NCBI RefSeq assembly: GCF_013607485.1
Contig: NZ_SCHP01000006.1
Span: forward strand, 1-64,000
Source of the DNA: Bombilactobacillus bombi
GTDB lineage: Bacteria; Bacillota; Bacilli; Lactobacillales; Lactobacillaceae
DNA length: 64,000 bases
Direction: 5' to 3'
Shown piece by piece: positions 7,017 to 17,571 of this stretch. The notes under the pieces were generated by a model. It made no database searches. It was not told the DNA's origin and saw only the letters and a program-made list of their open reading frames with translations. Made by a program: the position numbers and the translations under genes. The first letter of the stretch is position 1, and every line of letters starts with the position of its first letter.

Positions 7017-8435
7017 TTAATTGAACAGCCATGGAATTTGGCTTTGATTACTCCAAATAGAATAATCTAATTGAGGGGGGGTTTTGAGTAAATTAATTTG
7101 ATACTGAAGCCGCAACTTAGTCTTAGCATTTTGAGCTTGCCACAAGGTAACTTTAGTAGGCTTTGGAAAAGTGGCTAAAGTTTTAGTCTGCACCTGCCAA
7201 TTATCAGCTAGGTAATCTAGTAGTTCTCGAGCCTGCAAAAATCGCGCTGCATCCGAAGGGGCCTTTAAAACCACAAGAATTACTCGTCTTTTAGCAATCG
7301 TCGTCGTAATAACTGTACCGTACCCTGCTGCTTCTCCAGTTCCAGTTTTCAAACCATCGACTTGATATTTTACAGCAGAATATTTTCCCTGCGCCAACAT
7401 TTCATTAGTGTTAACGAAATTATGCGCTCCTATTCTTATATGCTGCTGTTTGGTCAATTGTAGAACCTGAGGAAATTGTTGCAACAGATTTTGAGTGATT
7501 TTAGCCAAGTCTTGAGCATTAAAATGGTTTTCCAACACTTTAGCATGCGCATTATTTGCCACACTTGGATCTAAAGTGGCTGGCAGTCCATTTGCGTTAA
7601 CCAGTTGGACACTATGAAGCTTTAAATTGCGAGCATTTTGCTGCATCATCTCTACAAAGCGTTCTTGACTACCATATAAATACTGTCCTAAAACCATAAT
7701 TGCATCATTGGCACTAGCTACCATGGTGGCCTGCAAAAGTTGCTGAATGGAATAATATTGCCCCACTTCTAACTTTGCTGTGGAAAGACCAGGCTTTTTT
7801 TCAATACCTGTAATTACCGCTGTAGCCGGAATAGGCGTTTGCAGAGAAATATGCTTAATTTCTAAAGTTCGATAAATGGTATAAACTGCTAATAATTTGG
7901 ATAGAGAAGCAACCGGCAATACTTGTTGAGATTGTTTTTGCCACAGTACTTGACCACTAGCCTGATCGATTAAAATTCCAGCAGTGACTTGCCGGCAAAT
8001 TACTTTAGCATCCATCTGTGCTAAAGTATTCGGAATGGTAGGACCTACAAAATGCTGCTGTTGAGCTTGTTGACTAATTTTTACTAACTGACGTGCCGTT
8101 TTATGAATTTGAATTAAAGTAGGCAATTGACTCCTTACGTGTTGGGCTTGATGCTGGCTTTTTTGAAATTGGCCTTGATTAAAATACTGTTGAGCCAGCT
8201 TTAAATTCATTATTTGCTGAGCATATTTATGAGCTCGAGGTTGGCGGGAATTGTTCAAATAAGGTTGGGCACGTTGCAATTGTCCCTGTCGTACCCAGTA
8301 TTCGCCCTTTTGCAAATCAGCATCATTATTAACCAAAAAGCGACAGCCACTCAATGTAAAGATGATAACGAATAAGATTATGAAGACAATTGATCGCGTA
8401 ACTTTGTTAGAAGTTCTAATTGGTCTTCCCTCCAT
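7017..8435 (-). CDS. Lipoprotein serine-type D-Ala-D-Ala carboxypeptidase (S11 family, low-molecular-weight PBP)
   Basis: 472 residues. The N terminus has a hydrophobic stretch ending in a lipobox LSGC (28-31), so the mature protein should be lipid-anchored at Cys31. Residues about 40-125 are a Gln-rich helical segment with TPR-like character (EYWVRQGQLQRAQPYL, AQQYFNQGQFQKSQ). The penicillin-binding domain follows, with SLSK (177-180), SAN (241-243) and KTG (363-365); it trims peptidoglycan stem peptides. The frame overlaps rae1 by 58 bases and its first ATG overlaps a GGAGG motif with no ribosome binding site of its own; the codon eight bases after GGAGG is ATT (codon 6). The true start is therefore uncertain, but the lipobox requires a start near here. 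The gene is inserted between rae1 and sigH. Confidence 0.85.
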   Translation of the reverse strand: MEGRPIRTSNKVTRSIVFIILFVIIFTLSGCRFLVNNDADLQKGEYWVRQGQLQRAQPYLNNSRQPRAHKYAQQIMNLKLAQQYFNQGQFQKSQHQAQHVRSQLPTLIQIHKTARQLVKISQQAQQQHFVGPTIPNTLAQMDAKVICRQVTAGILIDQASGQVLWQKQSQQVLPVASLSKLLAVYTIYRTLEIKHISLQTPIPATAVITGIEKKPGLSTAKLEVGQYYSIQQLLQATMVASANDAIMVLGQYLYGSQERFVEMMQQNARNLKLHSVQLVNANGLPATLDPSVANNAHAKVLENHFNAQDLAKITQNLLQQFPQVLQLTKQQHIRIGAHNFVNTNEMLAQGKYSAVKYQVDGLKTGTGEAAGYGTVITTTIAKRRVILVVLKAPSDAARFLQARELLDYLADNWQVQTKTLATFPKPTKVTLWQAQNAKTKLRLQYQINLLKTPPQLDYSIWSNQSQIPWLFN

Positions 8436-8899
8436 GGATTATTGCGTTGGATACTGCGGTCATGATGTTGGCGGCTTTCTTGAGTAAGTTGGCGTTTCAT
8501 TTCTTTAATGCGCCGATAAAGTTCATAAGATGGTAGGCGGCTAGCTCCCCGTGAAAATATTGTCCATTGTACCGCTTGATCAGAAGTAACTACCGTTACT
8601 TGGTTAGAGATTACATTTAATTGTTCGCTTAAGTCCTGTATATAAGTATCGGCAGTAACATCTTCAGGAGTAAACACAATATCTAAATCCCATTTAGAAA
8701 ATTGCTCTTTAACACCAGGTACATACATTGCATCAAAGACCACAATAATTTGTCCTTCAAAAAATTTACGGTAATTAGCCAAAATATCTAATAAACGATC
8801 GCGGGCTTCTTCTAAGCGATCTTGTTTTTTGAGGCGATCTAACTGTGGCCAGGTACCAATCACATTATAACCGTCAACAATTAAAATTTGTTTTTTCAT
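8378..8899 (-). CDS. rae1: NYN-domain ribosome-associated endoribonuclease Rae1 (YacP)
   Basis: 173 residues. The N terminus QILIVDGYNVIGTWP is the acidic PIN/NYN active-site strand; further acidic residues occur in VVFDAMYV, and TVVTSDQAVQ. B. subtilis Rae1 enters the ribosomal A site and cleaves certain mRNAs during translation. The order mrnC-rlmB-yacP is conserved in Firmicutes, and the rlmB stop is five bases upstream of this region. Its 3' end overlaps the start of the PBP gene. Confidence 0.9.
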   Translation of the reverse strand: MKKQILIVDGYNVIGTWPQLDRLKKQDRLEEARDRLLDILANYRKFFEGQIIVVFDAMYVPGVKEQFSKWDLDIVFTPEDVTADTYIQDLSEQLNVISNQVTVVTSDQAVQWTIFSRGASRLPSYELYRRIKEMKRQLTQESRQHHDRSIQRNNPWREDQLELLTKLRDQLSS

Positions 8900-8904
8900 A
8901 ATTA

Positions 8905-9669
8905 TCAGCTTTCCCGGCTAGTAAAGGCTTGATATAATAACACACCTGTGGCCACGCTGGCATTTAAACTTTGCACATGACCAACCATCGGAATTGTTAA
9001 AATTTGGTCAACTTGACGCTTGACTAAAGGCGACATCCCCTTACCTTCATTACCAATTACTAAAGCAATTGCCCCTTGGGCATTCCATTGACGATAATCC
9101 GTGCCATTCATATCTGTCCCAAAAATCCAGATGTTCTTTTGCTTGAGCCATTCAATTGTTTGCACCAAATTAGTAACACGCGCAATTGGTAAATGCTCAA
9201 TTGCTCCGGTTGAAGCTTTGGCTACAACCGAAGTAACACCGACAGCCCGCCGTTTAGGTATAATTATTCCGTTAACACCGACAGCATCTGCTGTCCGCAA
9301 AATAGAGCCAAAATTATGCGGATCATTAATATTATCCAATATTAAGAAAAAAGGATCTTGTTGTTTTTTTTGTAAATCGCTTAAGATGTGATCTAATTCC
9401 ACATATTCATAAGGTGTAACTGTTAAAACAATACCTTGATGATTGCCATGTTGTGAAAGTTCATCTAATTTAGTTTTAGGCGTGTCTTGAATTACTAAAT
9501 GCTGAGCTCGAGCCAATTCCACTACTTGCGCAATTTTTTCACTATGAAGCCCCTTTTGCAAAAAAATTTTATTAACTTTTTGTGGCGCATTGTCCGCCTG
9601 TAAAATTGCCATACTGGCATGATAGCCAAATACTATTTCTGATTGCTGATTATTGAAAGTTGAATTCAT
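8905..9669 (-). CDS. rlmB: 23S rRNA (guanosine-2'-O-)-methyltransferase RlmB, SpoU family
   Basis: 254 residues: N-terminal substrate-binding domain (about 10-85) and the C-terminal knotted SpoU methyltransferase domain with [33 protein letters not shown] and [15 protein letters not shown], the three SAM/knot motifs. It methylates a guanosine of 23S rRNA. It overlaps the 3' end of mrnC by 20 bases and is followed closely by rae1, indicating a coupled operon. Confidence 0.93.
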   Translation of the reverse strand: MNSTFNNQQSEIVFGYHASMAILQADNAPQKVNKIFLQKGLHSEKIAQVVELARAQHLVIQDTPKTKLDELSQHGNHQGIVLTVTPYEYVELDHILSDLQKKQQDPFFLILDNINDPHNFGSILRTADAVGVNGIIIPKRRAVGVTSVVAKASTGAIEHLPIARVTNLVQTIEWLKQKNIWIFGTDMNGTDYRQWNAQGAIALVIGNEGKGMSPLVKRQVDQILTIPMVGHVQSLNASVATGVLLYQAFTSRES

Positions 9670-10063
9670 CAGTTCTTCCTACCTCTACTTGTTGAATACA
9701 CCAGTCAGCTAATTCTTGTAACCGCTGCATTTGCTGGCTAACTTGTAAATAACCAAAAATAGCCTCAAAACCTGTAGAAATATTGTAGGTTTGCACTGAA
9801 GTATTTTTAGCATGAGTCTTTGCTTTGGCATTACGACCGCGCAAAAAAACTTCTTTTTCGGTTGCAGTCCAAAAATCATCTTTTTGCATTAAGGCAATTA
9901 AAGCTGCTTGTGCCTTAGCTGATACAAAATGCGTGGCCCGTTTTTGCAGCCGATTAACCTTAGTCAGACCACAATTAATTAAATGATCGCGCACAAATAC
10001 TTCCCAGACGGCATCACCTAAATAAGCTAAGGTTAAACCATTTAATTGGTGATAATCTATCAT
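9650..10063 (-). CDS. mrnC: Mini-ribonuclease 3 (Mini-III)
   Basis: 137 residues made of a lone RNase III catalytic domain ([20 protein letters not shown]) with no double-stranded-RNA-binding domain. Mini-III matures the ends of 23S rRNA. Its ATG overlaps the cysS stop as ATGA, so the two are translationally coupled; the [19 protein letters not shown] segment is the conserved second half of the fold. Confidence 0.94.
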   Translation of the reverse strand: MIDYHQLNGLTLAYLGDAVWEVFVRDHLINCGLTKVNRLQKRATHFVSAKAQAALIALMQKDDFWTATEKEVFLRGRNAKAKTHAKNTSVQTYNISTGFEAIFGYLQVSQQMQRLQELADWCIQQVEVGRTDEFNFQ

Positions 10064-11469
10064 TTTTTATGCCACCGCGTTCCTTGGGGTGTATCTTCTA
10101 AGATAATTCCCATTTCTAATAATTGATCACGCAAAGCGTCACTTTTAGCAAAGTCTTTTTGCCCGCGCGCTGTATCTCGTTGTGCTATTAATCGCTCTAT
10201 TTGCTGATCTAATTGAGGATTAGTAACAAATTCAATCCCAAAAATACTCAGCAAAGTAGTGAAAGTATCTAATAAGTTATTGATATTTTGAGTATTAACT
10301 TGAGTTTGAGCAGAATATTGATTAATTAAGCGCATAAGATCATAAATATCACTTAACCCATTTTGCACATTAAAGTCATCATCCATATGTTGAATAAACT
10401 GCTTTTCAATATTGTCCTGCTGAAGTTGAATTGTATCATCAAAATCATTAAAAACATCATCATGCAACCGAAAACTTAAATTTTGTGCTGCTGTTTGCAA
10501 ATGCTGTAAATTATTTTGAGCTTCAGTTAAGCTGGCTTTCGAATATTGGATGGGCCGACGATATTGAGTAGCTGACATAAAGAGCCGCAAAACTTGTGGA
10601 TCCACTTGTTGTAATAATTCATGCATGGTGACAAAATTACCCAGAGATTTACTCATTTTTTCGTTGTCGCTGCCAATGGTTACAAAGCCATTATGCAACC
10701 AATATTTAACAAATGTCTTCCCTGTATGAACTTGACTTTGGGCAATTTCATTTTCATGATGCGGAAAGATTAAATCTTCGCCACCTCCATGAATATCCAC
10801 AGTCTTACCTAAATACTTGGTTGACATTACTGAACACTCAATATGCCATCCAGGACGTCCGTTTCCCCAAGGAGAAGACCAAGATAATTCATTGGCAGGA
10901 GCTTTTTTCCACAAGGCAAAATCGATTGGATCTTCCTTTTTAAAAGTATCAAAGTCATTAACCCGTTGGCTAGCTCCTTGTTCTAAATCGTCCAAATTTT
11001 GTCCAGATAATTGTCCATATGCTGCGAATTTACGCGCCCGAAAATACACGTCGCCTTGGCTCTCATAAGCATAGTCTTTGTTTACTAGATCCTGAATAAA
11101 GCTAATAATATCAGACATGTTTTCCGTGGCCCGCGGATTCAAGGTGGCAGGTAAGATATTCAAAGCCGCCACGTCTTCTTGATAAGCAGCAATATATTTA
11201 GCAACAATTTTTTGCGGTGGTAATTCTTGCTCACGCGCAGCCTTAATGATTTTATCATCAACATCGGTAAAATTGGAAACATAACGTACCTGATATCCTC
11301 GATATTGCAAATAGCGTCTAATAGTGTCAAAAGCTACTGCCGAGCGGGCATTACCGAGATGAATATAGTTATAAACTGTGGGTCCACAGACATACATCGT
11401 TACTAGCGGAGGATTTAGCGGTTTAAATTCTTCTTTCTGTTTTGATAATGTATTAAAAATTTTTATCAT
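10060..11469 (-). CDS. cysS: Cysteinyl-tRNA synthetase
   Basis: 469 residues when started at the ATG preceded by AAAGGAGTTAAG; a start nine codons upstream has no such signal. Class I synthetase with [16 protein letters not shown] (HIGH-type) near 28-43 and KMSKSLGNF (KMSKS) near 265; the zinc ligands are in CGPTVYNY and in WHIECSVMS and HHENEIAQS. It charges tRNA-Cys. It follows gltX, separated by a terminator-like hairpin, and overlaps mrnC. Confidence 0.97.
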   Translation of the reverse strand: MIKIFNTLSKQKEEFKPLNPPLVTMYVCGPTVYNYIHLGNARSAVAFDTIRRYLQYRGYQVRYVSNFTDVDDKIIKAAREQELPPQKIVAKYIAAYQEDVAALNILPATLNPRATENMSDIISFIQDLVNKDYAYESQGDVYFRARKFAAYGQLSGQNLDDLEQGASQRVNDFDTFKKEDPIDFALWKKAPANELSWSSPWGNGRPGWHIECSVMSTKYLGKTVDIHGGGEDLIFPHHENEIAQSQVHTGKTFVKYWLHNGFVTIGSDNEKMSKSLGNFVTMHELLQQVDPQVLRLFMSATQYRRPIQYSKASLTEAQNNLQHLQTAAQNLSFRLHDDVFNDFDDTIQLQQDNIEKQFIQHMDDDFNVQNGLSDIYDLMRLINQYSAQTQVNTQNINNLLDTFTTLLSIFGIEFVTNPQLDQQIERLIAQRDTARGQKDFAKSDALRDQLLEMGIILEDTPQGTRWHKK

Positions 11470-11486
11470 CTTAACTCCTTTATGCT

Positions 11487-11533
11487 GAAAAAACACAGCT
11501 ATGTTGAACTAATGACTCTACACGCTGTGTTTT
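11487..11533 (-). terminator. Terminator/attenuator hairpin between gltX and cysS
   Basis: On the minus strand AAAACACAGC pairs with GCTGTGTTTTTT around a 24-base loop region, with a U-run at the end; it lies 18 bases before the cysS start. It may end gltX transcripts or regulate read-through into cysS. I see no T-box specifier or antiterminator sequence. Confidence 0.65.
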
Positions 11534-11538
11534 GAAAA

Positions 11539-13029
11539 TTAATTTTCTAACTGTTTGAGAGTTTCAGCTAAATGTTGTTGGGTCTTATCATAGCCCAATA
11601 ATTCAATTGCCTCACCAATTCCAGGCCCGTGCATCGACCGCGTAGTGGCAATCCGAATTGGCATATAAAGCTTGCGGCCTTTCGCGCCTACTTCTTGGCG
11701 TGTAGCTTGAATTGCCTGCATGATTTGCGTAGCTGTAAAGCGCGGCAAATCTTGGATTTTTGCTTGAAAGGCTTTTAAGGTTGGTACAGCATCATCCTTA
11801 CGCAATTCTGCCATCGTTGTTTCATCTAGTTGTTTAGGATCACTAAAGAAAATTTGGGATAATTCGACAATTTGACTAGTATAGCTCATCTGATCTTTAA
11901 ATAAAGAAACTAAAGCTCGGGTCCATTCAATTGTTTTTAAATCCGGATTTTGCGGCAGTAAATCTGCTTGAATTAAATTAGCCAAAGATAAATCTGTAAT
12001 CTTACTTAAATCAGCAGCTTTCACGTATTGGTTGTTTACCCATTCAAGTTTCTTTTGATCAAAAGCTGCCGGTGATTTACTTAAGCGCTTAGGATCAAAC
12101 TGTTTAATGAACTGTTTGCGGGTAAAAATTTCATCTTCACCCACTGGTGACCACCCTAAAAGAGTGATGAAATTAAACATGGCTTCTGGTAAGTAACCAC
12201 GTTCACGATATTGTTCAATAAACTGTAAAACAGACTCATCACGTTTACTTAACTTTTTACCAGTTTCACTATTAATAATTAATGTCATATGGCCAAATTT
12301 AGGCGGCTGCCAACCTAAATAATCGTAAATCATTAATTGTTTAGGCGTGTTAGCCACATGATCATCGCCCCGCAAAACATGCGTTATTTGCATTAAGTGA
12401 TCATCAATAACTACCGCAAAATTATAAGTCGGCATCCCGTCACGCTTTTGAATAACCCAGTCACCGCCAATGGTCTGCGATTCAAACTTTACTGTTCCCT
12501 TAACAATATCATCCCACTCAAAGACTTTATTTTGAGGAACTTTAATCCGGATAACTGGCTTTAAACCTTGTTGTTGCGCAGCTTTAATAGCTGCTTGCTT
12601 TTGTTCTTCAGTCATGCCCGCATATTCATATTCATAATGCGGCATTTCTCCACGAGCCTTTTGGGCTTCGCGATCAGCTTGCAGCTGTTCTTCAGTCTTG
12701 TAGGATTCGTAGGCTACGCCCGCATCCAAAAGCTGTTGAATATATTTTTGGTAAATCTCTCGGCGTTCTGATTGGCGATAAGGTCCAAATTCACCGCCGA
12801 CATCAGGACCTTCATCCCAGTCTATTCCTAGCCATTGAAGATTTTCTAGTTGGCTTTGCTCACCACCCGCTACATTCCGCTTAGTATCAGTATCTTCAAT
12901 TCTAATAACAAAGGTACCATGATTATGACGTGCAAATAAGTAATTAAATAATGCCGTCCGTGCATTACCAATGTGTAAATGTCCTGTAGGACTTGGTGCA
13001 TAACGTACTCTAATTTTATTATCAGCCAC
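11539..13029 (-). CDS. gltX: Glutamyl-tRNA synthetase
   Basis: 496 residues, class [20 protein letters not shown] (HIGH) at 10-28 and [10 protein letters not shown] (KMSKS-type) near 260. GTG start (13027-13029) after AGAGGAG. In lactobacilli this enzyme commonly also charges tRNA-Gln, which an amidotransferase then corrects; the sequence here does not decide this. It lies downstream of radA, 71 bases apart, within the dut-radA-gltX-cysS run. Confidence 0.97.
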   Translation of the reverse strand: MADNKIRVRYAPSPTGHLHIGNARTALFNYLFARHNHGTFVIRIEDTDTKRNVAGGEQSQLENLQWLGIDWDEGPDVGGEFGPYRQSERREIYQKYIQQLLDAGVAYESYKTEEQLQADREAQKARGEMPHYEYEYAGMTEEQKQAAIKAAQQQGLKPVIRIKVPQNKVFEWDDIVKGTVKFESQTIGGDWVIQKRDGMPTYNFAVVIDDHLMQITHVLRGDDHVANTPKQLMIYDYLGWQPPKFGHMTLIINSETGKKLSKRDESVLQFIEQYRERGYLPEAMFNFITLLGWSPVGEDEIFTRKQFIKQFDPKRLSKSPAAFDQKKLEWVNNQYVKAADLSKITDLSLANLIQADLLPQNPDLKTIEWTRALVSLFKDQMSYTSQIVELSQIFFSDPKQLDETTMAELRKDDAVPTLKAFQAKIQDLPRFTATQIMQAIQATRQEVGAKGRKLYMPIRIATTRSMHGPGIGEAIELLGYDKTQQHLAETLKQLEN

Positions 13030-13100
13030 AATAAACTCCTCTTTCTTCCAATAACTTTCTACTATAATAGCTTACCCGCTTCTGCTAAAAAATCAACGCG

Positions 13101-14477
13101 TTAATGCTGGTTTTTGAAAACTTTTTTGATAGCTTCATTGATGGTGCGTACTCCCACAATTTTTATATCCTGAACTTCGTCATGACTAATTTCATTATTA
13201 GCAGGTACATAGATTTTCTTAAAGCCCAATTTAGCAGCCTCTTTAATTCGTTGATCAATTAAATTAACACGACGAATTTCACCGGTTAAGCCCATTTCTC
13301 CTACAAAACATTCATCAGAAGCCAAGCCTAAATTTTTATAACTAGAAACAATTGCCATGGCCATAGCCAAATCAATGGCTGGTTCATCCAAACGCACTCC
13401 ACCAGTTGCTTTTAAATAAGCATCTTGATTTTGGAGTAAAATATTAGCACGCTTTTCTAAAACAGCCATGATGACCGATACTCGATTATGATCTAGTCCC
13501 GTAGTAGTGCGCTTAGCTGTTCCATAAAGTGTTGGCGTAATTAAAGATTGCAATTCTACTAAAATTGGCCGTGTTCCTTCCATTGAAACCACTACTGCGG
13601 AGCCGGTCGCATTGGCCAAACGCTCTTCTAAAAAAATTTCCGAAGGATTGCTAACTTGCGTAAGCCCCTCATTGTGCATGGCAAACATCCCAATTTCATT
13701 GGTTGAACCAAAACGATTTTTTACAGAACGTAAAATGCGATAATTGTGGTGTAGATCCCCTTCAAAATAAAGCACCGTATCAACCATGTGCTCTAAAATT
13801 TTCGGTCCCGCAATCGCACCTCCTTTAGTAACATGACCCACTACAAAAACACTAACACCTTGCTGTTTAGCAATTGTCATTAACTGAGTAGTTACTGCGC
13901 GAATTTGGGCAACACTGCCAATGGCCGAAGATAAATCTGGAACGTTCATGGTTTGTACTGAATCAATTATTAAATAATCAGGTTCTTGGTCCGCAACTGT
14001 TTGGGTAATAGCCTGCATATCAGTTTCAGGATAAATATAAAGGTTATCACCACCAACATGTAAACGATTAGCCCGCAATTTAATTTGGGAAGCACTTTCT
14101 TCTCCAGAAACATAAAGAACTTTACCGCCGGTTTTTTCTAATTGCCCCGATACCTGCAACAAAAGCGTCGATTTACCAATTCCAGGATCCCCGCCAATCA
14201 AGACCAATGATCCTGGGACAACACCCCCGCCCAAAACACGATCTAATTCTTGAAGACCAGTTTGAACCCGTTTTTCTTCATTAAAGGTAATATTGGCTAG
14301 TTTTTGCGGTCGCTTTATCGGTTTGTTTGTGGTAGTTGAAGTTGGCAGCTTGGTTTTAACTGGTTCTAATTCCTCTACGAGCTGATTCCACGCGCCACAA
14401 TTTGGACAGCGTCCCAGCATTCGCGGTGAAATATAGCCACAATTTTGACAAACATATCTTGATTTTACTTTAGCCAC
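13101..14477 (-). CDS. radA: DNA repair protein RadA
   Basis: 458 residues: N-terminal zinc ribbon (Cys10, 13, 24, 27), a RecA-like ATPase with Walker [11 protein letters not shown] near 95-104 and the RadA-specific KNRFG motif near 253, and a C-terminal Lon-like domain. It processes recombination intermediates and in naturally competent bacteria drives branch migration during transformation. GTG start after AAGGAG. The dut stop lies nine bases upstream. Confidence 0.96.
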   Translation of the reverse strand: MAKVKSRYVCQNCGYISPRMLGRCPNCGAWNQLVEELEPVKTKLPTSTTTNKPIKRPQKLANITFNEEKRVQTGLQELDRVLGGGVVPGSLVLIGGDPGIGKSTLLLQVSGQLEKTGGKVLYVSGEESASQIKLRANRLHVGGDNLYIYPETDMQAITQTVADQEPDYLIIDSVQTMNVPDLSSAIGSVAQIRAVTTQLMTIAKQQGVSVFVVGHVTKGGAIAGPKILEHMVDTVLYFEGDLHHNYRILRSVKNRFGSTNEIGMFAMHNEGLTQVSNPSEIFLEERLANATGSAVVVSMEGTRPILVELQSLITPTLYGTAKRTTTGLDHNRVSVIMAVLEKRANILLQNQDAYLKATGGVRLDEPAIDLAMAMAIVSSYKNLGLASDECFVGEMGLTGEIRRVNLIDQRIKEAAKLGFKKIYVPANNEISHDEVQDIKIVGVRTINEAIKKVFKNQH

Positions 14478-14486
14478 ATGCTCTCC

Positions 14487-14972
14487 TTACTTATCAGATG
14501 ACCCAAATCCACCTACTCGCTGTACAGTAGAGGGAAGGTCATCAGTAGTTGTTAAATACTTCATAAAAATTCCTTGACAAATCCGCTCCCCTTTTTTGAT
14601 ATGGTAGTCCTGTGGGAAAAAATTAAGCATTTGTACAAAGATTTCGCCTTCATTATTATCGTTATTATAATAGTCAGCATCAATAACACCGATTGAATTT
14701 GGTAAAACCAACCCGCGCTTTAAAGGACCGCTAGAACGATTAACTAATAGTAAAACCTCATCAGCAGGTAAACAAACTTTTAATCCAGTGGGTACTAAAA
14801 CTGGCGTTAAAGCTACTTGCGAAGGCTGAGGTCCTTCCTTCCAAATTGAAGGAACTACAAAATCTTCAGCAGCGGCCAGATCATAACCTGCAGCTGATTG
14901 AGTCTGACGAAGCGGTAAAGATACATTTTGTTTTTGATAACGTGAGACAATCTCAAATTTACGTTTTTTCAA
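14487..14972 (-). CDS. dut: Deoxyuridine 5'-triphosphate nucleotidohydrolase (dUTPase)
   Basis: 161 residues of the trimeric dUTPase fold: AAGYDLAAAED (motif 1), NRSSGPLKRGLVLPN (motif 2), IGVIDADYYNND (motif 3), ICQGIFMKYL (motif 4) and a C-terminal RVGGFGSSD arm (motif 5). The YNNDNNEGE insertion is typical of Lactobacillales forms. It removes dUTP and supplies dUMP. TTG start with GGAG eight bases ahead. It heads the minus-strand run with radA. Confidence 0.93.
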   Translation of the reverse strand: MKKRKFEIVSRYQKQNVSLPLRQTQSAAGYDLAAAEDFVVPSIWKEGPQPSQVALTPVLVPTGLKVCLPADEVLLLVNRSSGPLKRGLVLPNSIGVIDADYYNNDNNEGEIFVQMLNFFPQDYHIKKGERICQGIFMKYLTTTDDLPSTVQRVGGFGSSDK

Positions 14973-15053
14973 TTATTTAACTCCTATTCCATGTCAGCCA
15001 TATTATATTGAGGTATGATTATTATAGCAAATACTATTAAAGGAGGAATTACA

Positions 15054-15350
15054 ATGCAACTAGATTTTGAACCGGGACGCTTCTATAAAGACGACCCTGA
15101 TGGACAATTGCTGGGTGAAATCACTTATACCCAGTTAGACGATTCTACTATCAGCATTGATCACACTTTAGTGGCGCCCACTTATCGGCATCATGGATTG
15201 GCCCGTCAATTATTGCAAGCAGTTTTAGATTTAGCAATTAAAAATCATTGGCTGATTATTCCAGTTTGTCCATACGCCAAAAAAGTTTTTCAACAAGAAA
15301 GTGACATTCAATATTTATTAAAAAATCCGACCCCAAAACAGGAGGACTAA
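15054..15350 (+). CDS. Small GNAT-family N-acetyltransferase (YjdJ/Gcn5-like)
   Basis: 98 residues when started at the ATG after AAAGGAGG; a longer frame begins at 15015 without a signal. The fold is the compact acyl-CoA-binding type: DHTLVAPTYRHHGLARQLLQ holds the V..RG.G..L-like acetyl-CoA loop and IIPVCPYAKKVF the following strand and helix with the conserved CPYA. Substrate unknown; family members are poorly characterised. Its stop is 3 bases from rpiA, so the two are one operon, divergent from dut. Confidence 0.85.
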   Translation: MQLDFEPGRFYKDDPDGQLLGEITYTQLDDSTISIDHTLVAPTYRHHGLARQLLQAVLDLAIKNHWLIIPVCPYAKKVFQQESDIQYLLKNPTPKQED

Positions 15351-15353
15351 GTC

Positions 15354-16040
15354 ATGAATCAAGATGAATTAAAAAAAGCAGTCGGTATTAAATCCGTTGA
15401 TTTTATTAAACCCAATATGACAGTGGGCTTAGGCACTGGATCAACAGTTTACTATATGGTAGAAGAATTAGGACGCCGTGTTCAAACTGAAAATTTAACA
15501 GTTCAATGTGTTACTACTTCCACCAGAACTTGGCAGCAAGCCGAAAAATTGGGCATTCCACTAAAAAAGCTCAATGAAATTCAACAAATTGACATAACTA
15601 TTGATGGTGCTGATGAAATTGACCAAAATTTCCAAGGTATTAAGGGTGGCGGTGGCGCCCATACTTATGAAAAAACAGTGGCTTTAAATTCCAAACGTAA
15701 TCTTTGGATTGTTGATCAATCAAAAATGGTTCCTACCTTGGGTAAATTCCCATTACCTATTGAAGTAAATCCTTTTGGCTGTGAACAATTATTTAAACGT
15801 CTTCAGAGTGAAGACTTACATCCACAATTTCGTTTAACAGACAATGGTCAACCCTATTTAACAGACATGAAAAATTATATTATTGATTTACATTTAGGGC
15901 AAATCAAACATCCCCATTTACTAGCTGACTGGTTAGATCACCAAACTGGTATTATTGAACATGGTTTATTCCTCGACTTGGTTAATACAGTAGTTGTTGG
16001 AACCGATCATGGTCCACAAATTATCGATCAAATTCGTTAA
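15354..16040 (+). CDS. rpiA: Ribose-5-phosphate isomerase A
   Basis: 228 residues with [14 protein letters not shown] (phosphate loop, about 23-36), TIDGADEID (about 82-90) and [11 protein letters not shown] (about 95-105), the catalytic region; the more usual form of the last motif is GGGGALTREK, so His and Tyr here are variants. It interconverts ribose 5-phosphate and ribulose 5-phosphate in the pentose phosphate pathway. AGGAGG sits inside the end of the GNAT gene. Confidence 0.95.
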   Translation: MNQDELKKAVGIKSVDFIKPNMTVGLGTGSTVYYMVEELGRRVQTENLTVQCVTTSTRTWQQAEKLGIPLKKLNEIQQIDITIDGADEIDQNFQGIKGGGGAHTYEKTVALNSKRNLWIVDQSKMVPTLGKFPLPIEVNPFGCEQLFKRLQSEDLHPQFRLTDNGQPYLTDMKNYIIDLHLGQIKHPHLLADWLDHQTGIIEHGLFLDLVNTVVVGTDHGPQIIDQIR

Positions 16041-16113
16041 ATACTGGACTATTTAGTTATTTTAGACTAAAGTTATTATTAAATTTCCTTAATTTAGAGG
16101 AGGATTCAAATAT

Positions 16114-17457
16114 ATGGTACAAGCAATTGATAAGGCAGCATTACAGAAATTTGCCACCGAATTTAACCAAGTGCCAGCAGCCAATGTTATTAAAAATAGT
16201 GTGGCCCAAAACGGTATTTATCAATCTAGTAAGACTTTAAAATCTCAAATTGCAATGGATCCCACTTTTTCTATTGAATTGGAAACTGGTAAAGTGGCAG
16301 ATCAAAAGCGATCCGGACTCTGCTGGGTCTTTGCCGCTCTTAACACCCTGCGTCATCCAATGCAAACTCAATTCAAAATTAAAGATTTTGAGCTTTCTCA
16401 AGGTTATATTTTCTTTTGGGATAAATTAGAGAAATCTAACTACTTTTACGAAAATGTTCTCAACACTGCTGATTTACCAATTGGTGATCGTAAGGTTGAC
16501 TTTCTCATGGCTACCCCGCAACAAGACGGCGGCCAATGGGATTTAGTTTGTGGACTTTTTGAAAAATATGGAGTCGTACCTAAAAGTGTAATGCCTGATA
16601 CGGCCAGCCGTACTAATTCATCCGAACTCAATCAAGTACTCAATCTTAAATTACGCAAAGATGCAGTTAAACTCCGGCAATTAGTTAACAATCAAGTCTC
16701 TCAGCAAGAAATAGCTATGCAAAAAGAACAAATGCTGAGTGAAGTATATCGCATGCTTGTGTATACCATTGGTGAGCCACCAACCAAATTTGATTGGTCT
16801 TATCGTGACGATGACCACAACTTTCATCGCGAACAAAATATTACACCGAAGGAATTTTATAAAAAGTATATTGATTTGAATTTACCGGACTATATTTCGA
16901 CAATTAATGCTCCTACACATGATAAGCCTTATAATCATGTCTATACTGTAGAGATGTTAGGTAATGTTGTTGGAGGCCGTCCAGTACGCCATTTAAATTT
17001 AGAATTAAAAGACTTCAAACAAGCCGCAGTTGCCCAACTACAAGCAGGTGAAGCTGTTTGGTTTGGCAGCGATGTTGTTCAAAGATCTGATCGTAAAGCC
17101 GGAATTATGGACACCGAAATTTATGATTTAGATGGACTTTTTAACATTGACTTTAATATGACAAAAGCTCAGCGCTTAGACTATGGCGAAAGCATGATGG
17201 ATCACGCTATGGTTTTAACTGGCGTTGATCTTGATAATGAGGGGCAGCCAACAAAATGGAAAGTAGAAAACTCTTGGGGTGAAAAAGTTGGTACTGAAGG
17301 TTATTTTGTCATGAGTGATGCATGGTTTGACCAATTTGTTTACCAATTAGTTATCAACAAAAAATATTTACCAGAACAATTACGCCAAGCTTATGAACAA
17401 GAAAAAGATACACCAAAAGTTCTAGCGCCTTGGGATCCTATGGGTGCTTTAGCTTAG
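16114..17457 (+). CDS. pepC: Aminopeptidase C (bleomycin-hydrolase-type cysteine peptidase)
   Basis: 447 residues, peptidase C1B. The active-site Cys70 is in QKRSGLCWVFAALN, His364 in MMDHAMVLTGVD and Asn386 in KVENSWGEK. The C-terminal MGALA tail reaches back into the active site in this family and gives aminopeptidase character. It forms a cytosolic hexamer and releases N-terminal residues from peptides, a staple of lactobacilli living on protein. GAGGAGG precedes the ATG, and a strong terminator follows. Confidence 0.97.
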   Translation: MVQAIDKAALQKFATEFNQVPAANVIKNSVAQNGIYQSSKTLKSQIAMDPTFSIELETGKVADQKRSGLCWVFAALNTLRHPMQTQFKIKDFELSQGYIFFWDKLEKSNYFYENVLNTADLPIGDRKVDFLMATPQQDGGQWDLVCGLFEKYGVVPKSVMPDTASRTNSSELNQVLNLKLRKDAVKLRQLVNNQVSQQEIAMQKEQMLSEVYRMLVYTIGEPPTKFDWSYRDDDHNFHREQNITPKEFYKKYIDLNLPDYISTINAPTHDKPYNHVYTVEMLGNVVGGRPVRHLNLELKDFKQAAVAQLQAGEAVWFGSDVVQRSDRKAGIMDTEIYDLDGLFNIDFNMTKAQRLDYGESMMDHAMVLTGVDLDNEGQPTKWKVENSWGEKVGTEGYFVMSDAWFDQFVYQLVINKKYLPEQLRQAYEQEKDTPKVLAPWDPMGALA

Positions 17458-17473
17458 CTTATTAATATTATCT

Positions 17474-17519
17474 AAAAAAGTGGTCTAGAACAAAATCCCA
17501 GTTCTAGACCCCTTTTTTC
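17474..17519 (+). terminator. Rho-independent terminator of pepC
   Basis: GTCTAGAAC and GTTCTAGAC arms around an AAAATCCCA loop, followed by CCCCTTTTTTCT. An A-run on the other side could also serve the opposite strand, though the gene there ends farther on. Confidence 0.9.
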
Positions 17520-17571
17520 TTAAAGTTTTATTGTTAGAAAAACTCCATAATGATTGAGATAGATAATCTAA

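Noticed and set aside
11487-11533. T-box ahead of cysS
   Set aside because: Only a simple hairpin is present; there is no T-box sequence, specifier loop or room for one.
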